Source of the DNA: Fusarium oxysporum f. sp. lycopersici 4287
Taxonomy: Eukaryota > Ascomycota > Sordariomycetes > Hypocreales > Nectriaceae
Direction: 5' to 3'
Assembly: GCF_000149955.1 (NCBI RefSeq)
Contig: NC_030991.1
Location: 1,646,747 to 1,710,746, forward strand
DNA: 64,000 nt
The position numbers and the translations under genes are program-made. This document shows, piece after piece, positions 52,201 through 62,812 of the stretch. The notes under the pieces were generated by a model. The model did no database searches, was not told where the DNA came from, and worked only from the letters and a program-made list of their open reading frames with translations. How positions within the stretch are numbered: the stretch's first letter is position 1; each line of letters starts with the position of its first letter.

Positions 52201-52632
52201 TTTGCGCTATTCCTGGCTTGGGAAATGATCAACATGCGGCGATCATTCTTCCGTATGCAGCCCAAGAGCAAGCGATACTTTACTCAGTGGATGCATGACG
52301 TCTGGCGCAACTCCTTCCTATTCTGGGCTATTGTCGCGGGCTTTGTTACAATGTTTCCTATCATCTATATCCCCGGACTGAACACTGTCGTTTTCAAGCA
52401 CGCGCCGATCTCATGGGAGTGGGGCATTGTTTTTATCGCGGCGGTGGTCTTCTTTATGGGGATCGAATTTTGGAAATGGCTTAAGCGAGTCTACTTCCGC
52501 CGCCAGGCTCGTAAGGTGTCTGGTAACGTTGCGGATTTGGAGACTCGTGTTTTTGGACGCTACTACAACATGGGTACCGGCAGCCAGGATGAAGAGACAG
52601 GAGCCAGTGCGGGAGAGAAGGTGGCTCAGTAA
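49201..52632 (+). CDS. ena: ENA-type Na+/K+-exporting P-type ATPase (IID), 1072 aa
   Basis: Four exons: 49201-49449, 49563-50445, 50493-51934, 51988-52632; summed 3,219 nt in frame. The branch CTAAC is seen before two acceptors. Order: cation ATPase N-terminus (SFRQVAEELNANLEDGLTTE), actuator TGES in EALLTGESLPVRKE, M4 SMIPASLIVVLTITMAAGTK (the IPASL form of the ENA group), phosphorylation site CSDKTGTLTQ completed across intron 2, nucleotide-binding KGAVERVL, the hinge MLTGDHPETARAIA and TGDGVNDSPSLK, then the C-terminal membrane helices. All catalytic motifs are intact and length is usual for Ena proteins. It pumps Na+ (and K+) out at the plasma membrane, mostly in alkaline or salty conditions where H+ antiport fails. 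Divergent from HAK. Confidence 0.95.
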
Positions 52633-55249
52633 GTCGCGTTCGGCCGATGAGATGCAAGCAGACCAACATATTCTGAGCATTATGCCAGCTCCTTCTTGTG
52701 GCCTGCCATAGAGGCATCCTGGGACGGAGAATTGAAGATTTATAGAATAGGTAAAGTCCTTGCGGATAGGTAAGTATGGGATGTGCCTTTGATGAGATGT
52801 AGATTTTGGTAAAGTTACGTAGCTCAGCAATAGTGAGTAATACGAACCATAATGCATCCGGAAATCTAAAGGGTGAAAAAGGAAACCGATCACCCACACT
52901 GTTTATAACACAGGTGGTAGCTGGCAGTTAGGCCGACGGTGTAATCTTTGTAGGTTTTACATGCTGGTTAGCCGATCACAATACAAAGAAAAGCGAGGAC
53001 AAGGAAGTCAGATCATAGCTAAAAAAGGATTATAGTTACGAAACCGAGCCCCAACATTACAGACGCTGAGCTAGCAAGTCGCTTTATGGCTTTTGATGTT
53101 CAGACCAACTTGGGCATCAACCAGTTATGACATCTAAATATTGTTTATTATGCACCGAATCCAGATCTATGCCAACATATTAAGGCATCATAAGTTTTAC
53201 AGTCTAACTACAGGGTAAAAAACTATAAAACAAATTTAGTATAAAAATAGCATAGAGTGATACTCAATCTTGACAGGAAGGGAATGAGACGACGAAACTA
53301 GTAGTTGTTAAATCTTTTTATGTTAAAATCAATTCTACCCTTGCAAGACGCTCAATTGCAGTCGCCTTGGACCAGTCCATCAGCAATCCACGAGCTAGGC
53401 GCATAAGTAATAGAACCCATCAAAACGCCCGACATAAGTCCAGCTCTGGGAAAAAGTAATAAACCACTTCAGGCGCCTCGCAGCATTTCAATGTTAGACG
53501 GGGGACCTACAGGTGACAGCTCTCTACATCAGATGACATACGCTTCCTAGCACGCGACAACGACCCCTCACTCGCTACCTTTGTTTGTTTGTTTGTTTGT
53601 TTGTTTGTATATTTTTCGTCTGGGTGGCTGTAACGAAGCCAGATCTCCTACTGGAGCAAAAGACGTGCTGAGCTAGCTAGGTACAGGGAAACCCCGCTTC
53701 CTTCACCATCCAGCATACCAATGGCACAAAAGGTGCTGTATTTCTCAAGCCCGTCACCCGTCAGCGGGTTCGGGGGCAATCTACTGTCGAGCTTTTTCCA
53801 CCGACCAGAATTCTCTCACGCATCACTACATCTGCTGACGCAGTCCACAATCTCCAGTAACCAAGTTGTAGCTCGTAGTCGACTGTCGTGGCGGCAGGGA
53901 AAAACCTTGGGAAGGAATCAGAGGCCGGCGGTGCGGCTTGCCTTCAAAGGGGAAAAACCCATCGCAATCGGCGTCGTTGATCGGGAGGATGTCGCTACCG
54001 ATGCCACGGGCACCGTCCTCCGATATCTAAGGCGTTCTGGTTCTGAGGTGCCGCCATTAGATCCGACAAAGGTGTTGTCAGAGAAGGTGAACTCTCCAAA
54101 ATTCCTTCTCTGAAAACTGCTGTTAGGGAGCCGATGGCGTCCCCGCAGTATTGTGTGGCCGAGTAGCCCGTAGAAAATCCCGCTCCTAACAGTGCACTAA
54201 CAGTGCGTGCCAAGAAAGAATTTTTACAGGGGAGAGTTGTCACTCGCTACCTTCACGCCGATAGACCTTGTGTCGCAGGGTAGGCATTAGTAATCTAGCT
54301 ATATGCTTTAAGTAACTCTGCGGGATGGAATACCCCGCACAAGAGACAACTTAAGACATCAATCAACACATTTGCTGCTGCTCATCATATTCACTCTAAC
54401 CCTTTAAGCACGCTAAGTGCGACACCTTGCGTGCAATGTAATCATTGTCCTCTGAAAAGCGGGGCTGCTGGTTCTGGACGCCTTGGCGGGTTACTTGGCG
54501 CTGTCATCTTCCACTCGTTAAGATCTCTCGACCCGCGCCCCAAGGCAATGCTAATCTGTCACACCTTGGGGACAAGGCGTAATAATGACCGTGCGAAGCA
54601 GCTATTGACTACTGTCATTGACTTCTCTTTGTTACTAGTTATCGCTTGGAGGCACCAATGTGCGTTAGATATGTAAAAAGGGAGCTTAGCATGGGTAACC
54701 TATATGGATACAGTATCATAATAACAAAGACTCCCACCGTTTTGAAGCCAAGGCCAAGTTATCGGAGTCCTCGGCAGCGAAATCAAGAGTTGAGGCCATA
54801 CTAGAAGCGGGGTCATCTTGGCGAAGCTCTTGGCAGAAATTCCTAGCAACGTAGTGCTGTATCAGCCCGTTCGCCTGAATCCCTTCCTTGTCTTGTTTAG
54901 ACTCATTTACCTGGGAGAAAAAATCTGGTTGGCAGTCAATTCTGCATTAAGAAAAGCAACCTACTTTCGCCACCAGCAGTTACAACGTATTCGGACCGCT
55001 TTACTGTCGATAAGACTCGAACAGGTGGCCTGTGATTTCGTCTGCGGGTGGTTGGAAGATGCCGCTACAGGAACTTACTGTCCTGCCAGAACCACAAGGT
55101 GGTCATGAGTACCATTTAGGCTCCAACCACACGAAGAGACTCACATCAAGGACTCAGAGCAACCTTCGAGCATACGGCGACGGTAGGCGCGCATGCCGTT
55201 GCTGGTATCGAGTCAGTGGAACTCTAATAAACATATCACAGCACAGCTT
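52633..55249. other. Gene-poor stretch between ENA and the kinase remnant
   Basis: No conserved protein is recognised in 2.6 kb. Open frames exist at 53721-54113 (plus) and 53995-54243 (minus), but neither shows a known domain. A (TTTG)n microsatellite sits at 53581-53608. AT-rich DNA at 53130-53340. Confidence 0.45.
53581..53608 (+). repeat. (TTTG)7 microsatellite
   Basis: Seven perfect TTTG units, directly followed by TATATTTTTC. Confidence 0.95.
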
Positions 55250-55915
55250 ACGTCCGAGAAGCAAGGCTGGCGCGGCAACACTGGTAGAGAGGTGCGGCAA
55301 GTGCTGGGAAGTAGCGGGCCGTACGAAGTTCAGTATCGCGTTCGTCTCGTGCAGGAAAAAGGATAATGGAGCGGGCGCAGAACTATATGCAGTCAAGAAT
55401 GTCCAGCGACAGCCGAAGGAGACAGAACATATGTGCATAAGACGGTCGACCGCAGAGTTTTGTGTTTTAAGCGCGCTTCCGAATGTAATATGCACACTCG
55501 AATTGCTCATGGACACAAAGGGTGACTACTGCGAGGTGATGGAGTGCTGCTCTGGTGGTGACTTGCATAACTTGATGCGCATGGTGGGCACGTTGAAGTG
55601 GCAGGACGCGGACTGCAATATCAAACAATTGATGCGCGGTGCTGAATATCCATGAGATAGGGGTTGCGCATCTTGAACTCAAGTGTGAGAACCTTCTTTT
55701 TACTGGCGACGGCATTCTCAAAATCAGCGACTTTGGCCATAGTGAATGTGTCCGCCTTGGTTGGGACAAAGAGGTTCATACGGTTTCCGGAATCCGAGGC
55801 TCGGGTCCATACATCGCTCCTGAGGAAGATCTTACGCACGATACCTTATGGAACGCCGGCAGCAGGAGGGCTTTGGCCCAATCGAATCGTTGCCCCGAGT
55901 AACTTCTCTGGTCCG
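55250..55915 (+). pseudogene. HAL4/SAT4-like protein kinase, decayed copy
   Basis: The frame TLVERCGKCWEVAGRTKF, then GAGAELYAVKNVQRQPKETE, RRSTAEFCVLSALPNVICTL, DTKGDYCEVMECCSGGDLHN and QLMRGAEY follows the intact kinase at 56571-57848 residue by residue. A frame break near 55655 leads to HEIGVAHLELKCENLLFTGD, LKISDFGHSECVRLGWDKEV and GSGPYIAPEED. The Gly-rich loop is destroyed (GRTKFS for GYGASG) and the catalytic HRDLKPEN is HLELKCEN, so the catalytic Asp is lost. After the APE motif about 55 residues are missing before RRQQEGFGPIESL. It is tail-to-tail with the intact gene, as from an inverted duplication. Confidence 0.85.
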
Positions 55916-56570
55916 TCAATATTACGGTCGCATTCTAGGAGCTGAAATTTACATCTTGTCTAGTTACACAGTCGAAATACCATATATTGCCTCTTGGACC
56001 CCAATCCATCCAGCCGGCTTACGGCATCGCATGTATCGAGATCCGAATGGGGGCCGGAGATCAGACTTTGCAAGGCTAGCGAGTGTTTTTGACCGTGAAA
56101 TATACCATGTTAGCGCTAAAAACTATACCCTTATGGCAAGGAGATAACACCGCTTGATGACGACGCATCGCCTCGGCCGTTTCCGACATCTTAGGAGATA
56201 GTGGAGTTTGAGGGCTGAGCCGTATATAACTAGAGAGTACGCTCCCAATGATCGGTTATCAGCTAAATTGTACGTCGAGCGGGTCGAGCTTAGAAGCTGT
56301 CACTTAGAAAGCCGGATATGTCCCAACGTTCATTGTCGAGGGACAGACCAGTTCCCTTGCGTTTCGACCACCGTTAACCTGGCTTCAAGACAGTCGCGAA
56401 CTACCCTGATTATTTTGAGCATCCTAGCTATCTACTCCTAAGACAAGAGATATGCATATAGCCATAGCGTATGATGATATGACAACGATGTGTAGCTGAG
56501 TCTCTTTCTAACCTTTCTAGCTTGTTGCGGGCTTAGATGTAGGTGACGCCACTTTTCAATTATGCCAGCG
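55916..56570. other. Spacer between kinase copies
   Basis: No recognised gene. It holds the 3' ends of the two tail-to-tail kinase copies. Confidence 0.4.
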
Positions 56571-57848
56571 CTAGAAGGCCGCCTGACAAAGTTGTATGTT
56601 TTGACCCCATTGCGACCGCAGGACTTGTGATGCCGTGATACGGCGAAGCGGATTCGGATCTAGCATGCAGTAAATAATATCCCGGCAGTTTGACTAATTG
56701 CCTCGTTAGTCAATAGTTTAATCGTGAAAAGCCAAGCACACGGGAACGGAACTTACTGGGTTTAACGACTCAATTGGACTGAAACCTTCCTCTTGACGAC
56801 GATCCTTGAGATAGTGTGCATATATCTCATCCTGATCCTTTCTGGCCTGATGCCAGAGGTAACTCCCCGTGCGCATGACAATATAAATGACACCGCAAGC
56901 CCAGACATCGACTGCTCGGCCATCGTATTCCTGATCTGTATACACTTCTGGAGCGATATATGGTCCTGAACCGCATAACCCGGACATAAGATGGACGTCA
57001 TTCTCCCAAGCCATGCGAAAGCAGTCGCTGTTGCCGAAATCACTGATCTTGAGGCTGCCGTGCCTGGTAAGCAGCAGATTTTCTGGCTTGAGATCGCGGT
57101 GCGCTACACCCATCTCGTGCAAGTACTCGATGCCGCGCATCAACTGCTTAAAGAAGCAGTCCGCCTCCTCTACCTCTAACTTCCCTGCCGAGTACACTAG
57201 CGTGAATAGGTCGCCACCTTCGCAGTATTCTATCACCTGGCAGTAGTTCCCCTTCTCATCTGTCAGTAGCTCGAGCGTGCGGATCACATTTGGATGGCGT
57301 AGCTCGCTGAGGACGCAGAACTCAGCGGTTAAGCGCCTGATGTACTCATCCTCCGTCTCCCGCGACCGACGCTGGAGCTCCTTCACCGCGTATAGTTCTT
57401 CGCCAATTCCATTCTCCTTTTTCTTGCGCGAAACATGGACGATGCCAGATGCGCCATATCCAACCACTTCCTGGCACCTGCCGTACTTTGCCGACAATAT
57501 AGGTCCCTTATTATCCTCCTGCGGCTGCTTCTTGCTCAGTATTTTCCTCCATCGATCAAATAGCGACCTTTTGCGCAGTTTTTGTTCAATACGGTGCCCA
57601 TGCCCTTCTTGCAGTGCGATGAACCGCTGCAGCGGCGCAGTGTTGCTGCCATCGAAATTGGTTAAATTTGGAATCAGAGGCGCTTCATCCGCGTTCATGT
57701 CAGTTGATACTGCTTTTCGAGTATCAGGTGCCGGCTCTGCAGAGGAGTTCGAGGGCTGCACAGTGCTACCTTCGACCTCTAAATTAGTAGTAGCAGTCGC
57801 ATTGTGCTGCAGTCGCCTCAGCTTGGCGATGTTTCTCAACGATTCCAT
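56571..57848 (-). CDS. Ser/Thr protein kinase of the HAL4(SAT4)/HAL5 type, 404 aa
   Basis: Two exons: 57848-56757 and 56693-56571 (donor GTAAGT, acceptor TTAG); 405 codons in total. The N-terminal about 120 residues are low-complexity. Kinase domain: GRCQEVVGYGASGIVHVSRK (Gly loop), ELYAVKELQRR (Lys), EFCVLSELRHPNVIRTLELL, EYCEGGDLFTL, HEMGVAHRDLKPENLLLT, LKISDFGNSDCFRMAWENDV, GSGPYIAPEVYTDQEYDGRA, DVWACGVIYIVM; exon 2 gives RDIIYCMLDPNPLRRITASQ. The block ADCFFKQLMRGIEYLHEMGV and the Asn-Ser after DFG are typical of yeast Sat4/Hal4 and Hal5, which stabilise Trk K+ transporters at the plasma membrane. It is shorter than the yeast proteins because of a short N-terminus. All catalytic residues are intact. 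Its likely clients here are the TRK proteins (inference). Confidence 0.9.
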
Positions 57849-58699
57849 AATTAAGGCTTACCCCTCTCGTTACAGCAGAGTGGACCGTAAGTGCTCTCAG
57901 GATAGCCGCCCACAACAAGCCTGGGGATGGCTGCGAATATGATGCGGCGGTAGTGAGATTCGCATTTGTCTGCAGGCCACGAACGCAAGAATTGTCGTCT
58001 CGAGAAAGCCAAACTCAAGTGTAGACTGTTTAAATCGAAAGTATATCGAGCGAGTCCCCAGATTCCCCGGTTGCAAGAAGGATAGGTTTAGGTGGAAATT
58101 ACTGTCTTGTTACTCTCCTGTTCTGACCTGTGGCAATATTATTGAGGTAGATACTTCGGTCGTTCGTGTGGCATCTCCACCAAGATTGGCGCCGAAAGTG
58201 CGGGCGTAGCCTTTATGTGCTGAGAGTCATTTATGATGCCAGGCTTCTCTTGGCGAAATCAAGCTAAAGTGCTAATGCCATTCTTACACAATAACGGGAC
58301 TGTGGGAAGACGAATCACCGATATAGTGATACCAGATGGCTAGCAAGAGTTCCGCTTCCGGCACCTCAGATCATGTTAAAAAAAAAAAAATGAAAAAAAA
58401 AAAAAAACTGGCAAAGTAATAGCGAAATTCTTTTTGTTGGCCATGGGTTCGAGGAATTGACTGGTAGGCAGCAGAATACTTGAGGCATTTTTGGCTGCCA
58501 AGGTTTTGCCAAGATCTTGGCTTGTTGGTGATGACAGGGTATTACATCAGCTGAGTACATACATGCCAATGCAAGCTAGAGCAGGCTACAACACTTCAAT
58601 ATGCACTCCTTCGCAAAAAGCAGCGATTTTGATGACTTCACGATTGAGGGGTGGTTTGGGTACGGCCCCGAGATCACAAGGGAAACTTGGTCACAAGAG
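57849..58699. promoter_or_regulatory. Upstream region of the kinase gene
   Basis: No gene recognised. An A-rich tract lies at 58377-58405, and three GCCAAG hexamers cluster at 58496-58527, close to the transposase remnant. Presumed kinase promoter in the first few hundred bases. Confidence 0.35.
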
Positions 58700-60109
58700 A
58701 TCGCCTTCCAGGCCTCCAAAAAAAATCCAAAGAAATCTCCCAATAAAGAGAATGCTTCTTGTAGATAGTTTCTCAGCTCATAAGGATCCCCAATTTATTT
58801 GGTATTATATAATGTTCGATATTATCCCTTATTAACTCCTTAGTCATACAACTCATCTCCTTTAGCCTCTTGATATGGGGGTCTATCAGCATCTCAAGCG
58901 CGCACAAAGAAGTGCTTTATACGACTTCACTGGAGGCGGCGGCCTTCAATTATCGAGATTTCAGTTCCTCGGTATGTCGAATTGTCTATAAAAAGTTGCC
59001 TTGAGAGCTTGTTATATATATATATTGGCTGGGAAAAGTCAGGTTTTTAGCTAATTGACCGGGAAGTTGTTTTGGAACCACTACGACGAGCAGCTCATGA
59101 GCAAACCGAATCTTTAATTCCCAACCTTATTCATCCTGTTACTCCAATAACAGCCAAAAAACAGTTCAATTCGATACGAGATGAGCTTCAAATTCTCAGC
59201 AGTCCAACGAGAGCTACCTTAGAAGATGCAGAGTCTTTTTTAGACTATGCAATTATCGCCAAATTGGCGCAGAAGGATATTGTAAAATTACAGAAGGAAA
59301 AGCTCGAACTGGAGGCACGCCAGATTCGTAACCCCGATGGAGGTGCTTATACAATCCGGCAGTTGCGTGAGATGGTGTCAGATCGAGCTCAACAGGAATT
59401 GCAGATAACTAACAAAAGGCAGGCAAAAGACCAGGAAGCATGGTTCAAGCAGCTTCGCGAGGAAGCCCTCCTCAAAGAAGATAATAGACCGAAATTACGA
59501 GGAAGAGCAGCTGCCAAAGCGAAGGCGTCACGAGAAGCTCTAGAGGCAACTCGGTGGGAGGAAATCCACAAAACCTTCACTGATCCAAATACAATTGAGG
59601 AGCAACAACGCCAGCTACGACGACGGGAGGTAGCTAATAAGGAAAATCGATTCTTGATGATTACAATGGTACCAAAATCACACCTTGAAGCTATTCCTAA
59701 CCTCGAGAAATGGGTCGGAGAAAACTCTCGCCCCGGCGAGGCTAACGAGGCTGAAGTTATATATGTTCAAACCGATATCGCCGATGATTTCATCTCGGTA
59801 GACTCAACACGAAAGTTACCTTCTTTGCCAGGGACCTCGGGCTCCGATGAGGATGATATTGAGATCAGTACGTGCCCCCAGGTGGTAGCTACCAGAGGCG
59901 GCCCTTCTAATCACTCAATGATGCCATTTGGCGTGACAATTGATGTAGAGGAAGAGATTGAAATATCCGTGATGCCTCAGAATGGATGGGGCTACGAGCG
60001 TGGGCCGAATCATTATTCTGATGAAGAAGATGAAGGTTATGTAGAGGTGGATTGGGTTATTTTGCCTGCGCCGAGGTCGCGGGGTCGGACTGACCGTTCA
60101 AAAAAGTAA
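58700..60109 (+). pseudogene. Pogo-like transposase remnant, C-terminal part open
   Basis: Plus strand: KRMLLVDSFSAHKDPQFIWY gives the second catalytic Asp region. After stops near 58833 and 58871, PLDMGVYQHLKRAQRSALYD gives the third (QPLD-like) with a stop in place of the Gln. More stops follow near 58990 and 59050, then a 345-codon open frame (59072-60109; no ATG at its start) that is the charged C-terminal region: coiled KLAQKDIVKLQKEKLELEAR, a basic stretch RGRAAAKAKASREAL, and an acidic tail. The helix-turn-helix part and the first Asp are not found. The long open frame is a remnant, not a separate gene. Confidence 0.7.
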
Positions 60110-60827
60110 CAACACAACACGATAGTTTGCAGTTCAATTTGAACGAATTTGCTATTGAGAAGTATATGAGATTACAGCAATTGAATCATATAACCTTTAT
60201 CTTCATACAACCAAAATTGCCTATCGCAGTTTATACGAAGGTTACGTTATGTGGTTATGGTTTGTACGCGGTTAGAGGTTACGGCACCCCCTCTTAGAAA
60301 CAGAAGGGGGGGAGGGGCAAAACCACTTTTATCAACCCGCCGGGTAGTTTCGAGTCGTCGCATGTGCTTTGTTTAATGCGGCCTTGTCAAACTTTTAGAC
60401 ATAATTGCTTACCAAGTTCAATCATTACAAGTGTCTTAGAACTGAGGCATGTAAAGCAAACTTCGGCATGCTTATCTACCTCGAGAAATATTAAGGTTGC
60501 GCGTTACTCTGGTGCTCTCTACTGGTAACTCATGAGCCCCAAAAGTGTGATAGGGCTCTCTTATCTCTATACGTAAATAAGTATCGGAGAATACCTCTTT
60601 TGAAGTCAGACTTGTCCTTAAAGCTTGCTGTCATCGTTTTTTTTTTTTTTTTTTTTTTTTTTTTCGAACTTACAGTTTCCATCACGAGAAAGTCACGAAA
60701 GGGCAAGCTGTGTAAACGAGTGACATGATATATAACGTAACAGGCCATGTGTCCTTGTGGAACTAAAACGAGAGGAGAGGTTAGGGCAAAGACCCATACT
60801 GACTAACCTACATACCAGTCTCCATTC
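60110..60827. other. Gene-free stretch downstream of NHA
   Basis: No gene recognised; a T tract of about 28 nt at 60637-60664. Contains the NHA 3' flank. Confidence 0.45.
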
Positions 60828-62812
60828 TTAGACAAATCTCAAACCACCCTTCTTCTTCGGAGATTGGCGCCCCTTGCCAAGATCCTCATCATCAGAAAAC
60901 TCATGATCCTCATTAGCAGACCTGCTAACCGGCAAGCCAACAGCATTGGCATCGACATGGCGACTAAAGCGGTTGTACGCAATAAAAGTATCCTTATCGC
61001 CAGCCACCGCATTGGCAGGGGTGGCAACCTGCATCGAAATGCGCCTCAGCTCAACAGCATCCTCCTTGATAGGCGCCTTGCCGGTGTAGTGATAAAAGAC
61101 GTTGAGTGCAGGGATCGATAGACCGTGGACAATGATGGAAAACAGCACGAGCCAGTAAACTGTCGGCCCCATAGCTCGAACAAGGTTGGTCTCCTCCTCA
61201 TCACCCTCACCATCATGCGGAAACAAATGTCTGGCGTGCTCAACATAGAAAACGGCGCCAGCGCCGATGGGTCCGAAATAACCCATGAAGAGTGCCTCTT
61301 TCCAGTTTGTGCAAACACCAGGCATCAGCTTATAAAAGGCAAAAATGGCAGGTAATCGGCGGAAGATGAGAACGAGGAGTCCAAGACCTAGAAGACGACC
61401 CCATGTGATGCCAGTGCCAGTAGGGTCGTTGAAGTCTGACCAAGGCAGAATAGCACCGATGTACATGAATCCGCCGAAATTGAGAAGGACGTCAACACAT
61501 GAATTAACTTCGTCGTGACGGAGTTCAGTCTCGCGGAGGTAGTGGCCGTCCCAGTTCAAGGCGCAGCCAGCGACGAAGCAGGCCAAAAGGTCGTCAGTGC
61601 CGAGAGCTCCGCAGGTTCCGACGATGAACAGGCCCAGGGCTGTGGGAAAGAGGACGTAAGACTCGTTATCGATCCACTTCCTGTATAAGATAGGATTAGA
61701 ACAAGGTGGAAAATGGCAGACAATGAATACTGCAGGTGTTGATATGATGTTGCGGCGTTGTAGAGATCACTTACCATCTCAGAGCAAGGCGAACAGCCTT
61801 GCAAGATCCATACCCAACAACGGCACCATATGCAATGGACAAGACAATGGTATACAGCCACGTCTCAACGAACCATTCTGTGAGAGCCACTCCAACTCCA
61901 CCACCCAGACGTCCAACCTCACCAGCACGAGCCATCAAAGTATGAGCAACGGAATGACCAGCTTCACCTGCAGCTCCAGCCTTGGCACCAGCACCAGGGA
62001 TCTCTGCGTGCTGAATCAAGTATGTAGCAAGCATCAAAAACGGGAAACCGAAACCGTCGTTGGCACCCGCTTCGGCAGAGATGATCTCGCGTAGTGGACG
62101 AGCGACATATTTATCGGCGAAAGGGCCTTTGGCGATGGCCTGTGAGAGGATGGGATCGGTGCAGGTGACGCAGGAGCCGATGACGAGAGCGGCCAGGAGT
62201 GTTAACTTGGGAATCGTGAGCATGATACAGGCTGTTGTACAGAGCCACATGACGGTCATGATGGGGAGAAGACAAAGTGCCATTTCTTTCCACCGTGCGA
62301 GACCATATTTGGCTGGGAGTTGGTAGCCTGCGATGACGAGCTGAACGCCAATCATAACCCGAGCGACGCCCTAGTTCTTTGGGATCAGTATTTGCTCGTA
62401 GCGTCTTGTAGATAAGCTGCGTGGGATGGCTGGGGACAAACCAGAGTGATGGCGTTAGTCTGGCCTGGTTCGGCAGAGCCCCATTTCTCGCTCTCGATAA
62501 ATTTGGCTGCTAAAGGTCCAAGGATGACGCCAATGAAGACGGCGGGGACTAGGAGGTGTTAGATACTGTAGTGATGTGAAGGCAGAGGACGAAAGGACTG
62601 GAATGGGGATGTGGGGTACTGACGGGCTTCACCAAGATACCAAGCCTGCTTGATCTTGACCGAGATGATGCCATAGAGAATCGTGAAGGCGCCTAGATAC
62701 AAACATGTAAGCAAAGGCCTTAGCGGCAAGAGCCAAGAGATGGATGGGCGCCAAGGTACGGACCCAAGACGCTGAGCACGATGTTCAGCTCGCTAAGGTT
62801 CAGGACAGGCAT
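60828..62812 (-). CDS. Na+(K+)/H+ antiporter of the NHA1/SOD2 type
   Basis: Multi-exon minus-strand gene. ATG 62812 (MPVLNLSELNIVLSVLG), then AFTILYGIISVKIKQAWYLG, PAVFIGVILGPLAAKFIESE, GVARVMIGVQLVIAGYQLPA, SCVTCTDPILSQAIAKGPFA, the ion-binding ND in SAEAGANDGFGFPFLM, WFVETWLYTIVLSIAYGAVV and further helices; a shorter acidic-basic C-tail ends GGLRFV before TAA at 60828. Introns have GT-AG ends, for example at about 61680-61770, 62358-62450 and 62550-62640. Length near 530 aa matches fission-yeast Sod2 rather than budding-yeast Nha1, which has a long tail. It exchanges cytoplasmic Na+/K+ for external H+ at the plasma membrane, acting mainly at acidic pH and thus complementing ENA. The asparagine-aspartate pair is intact. 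Confidence 0.9.

Noticed and set aside
53721..54243. Opposed open frames of 130 and 82 codons as genes
   Set aside because: No domain, no intron signature and no similarity recognised; they overlap on opposite strands.
59072..60109. Independent 345-aa gene
   Set aside because: It has no ATG at its start and continues, after stops, from pogo-like DDE motifs; it is the tail of a dead transposase.
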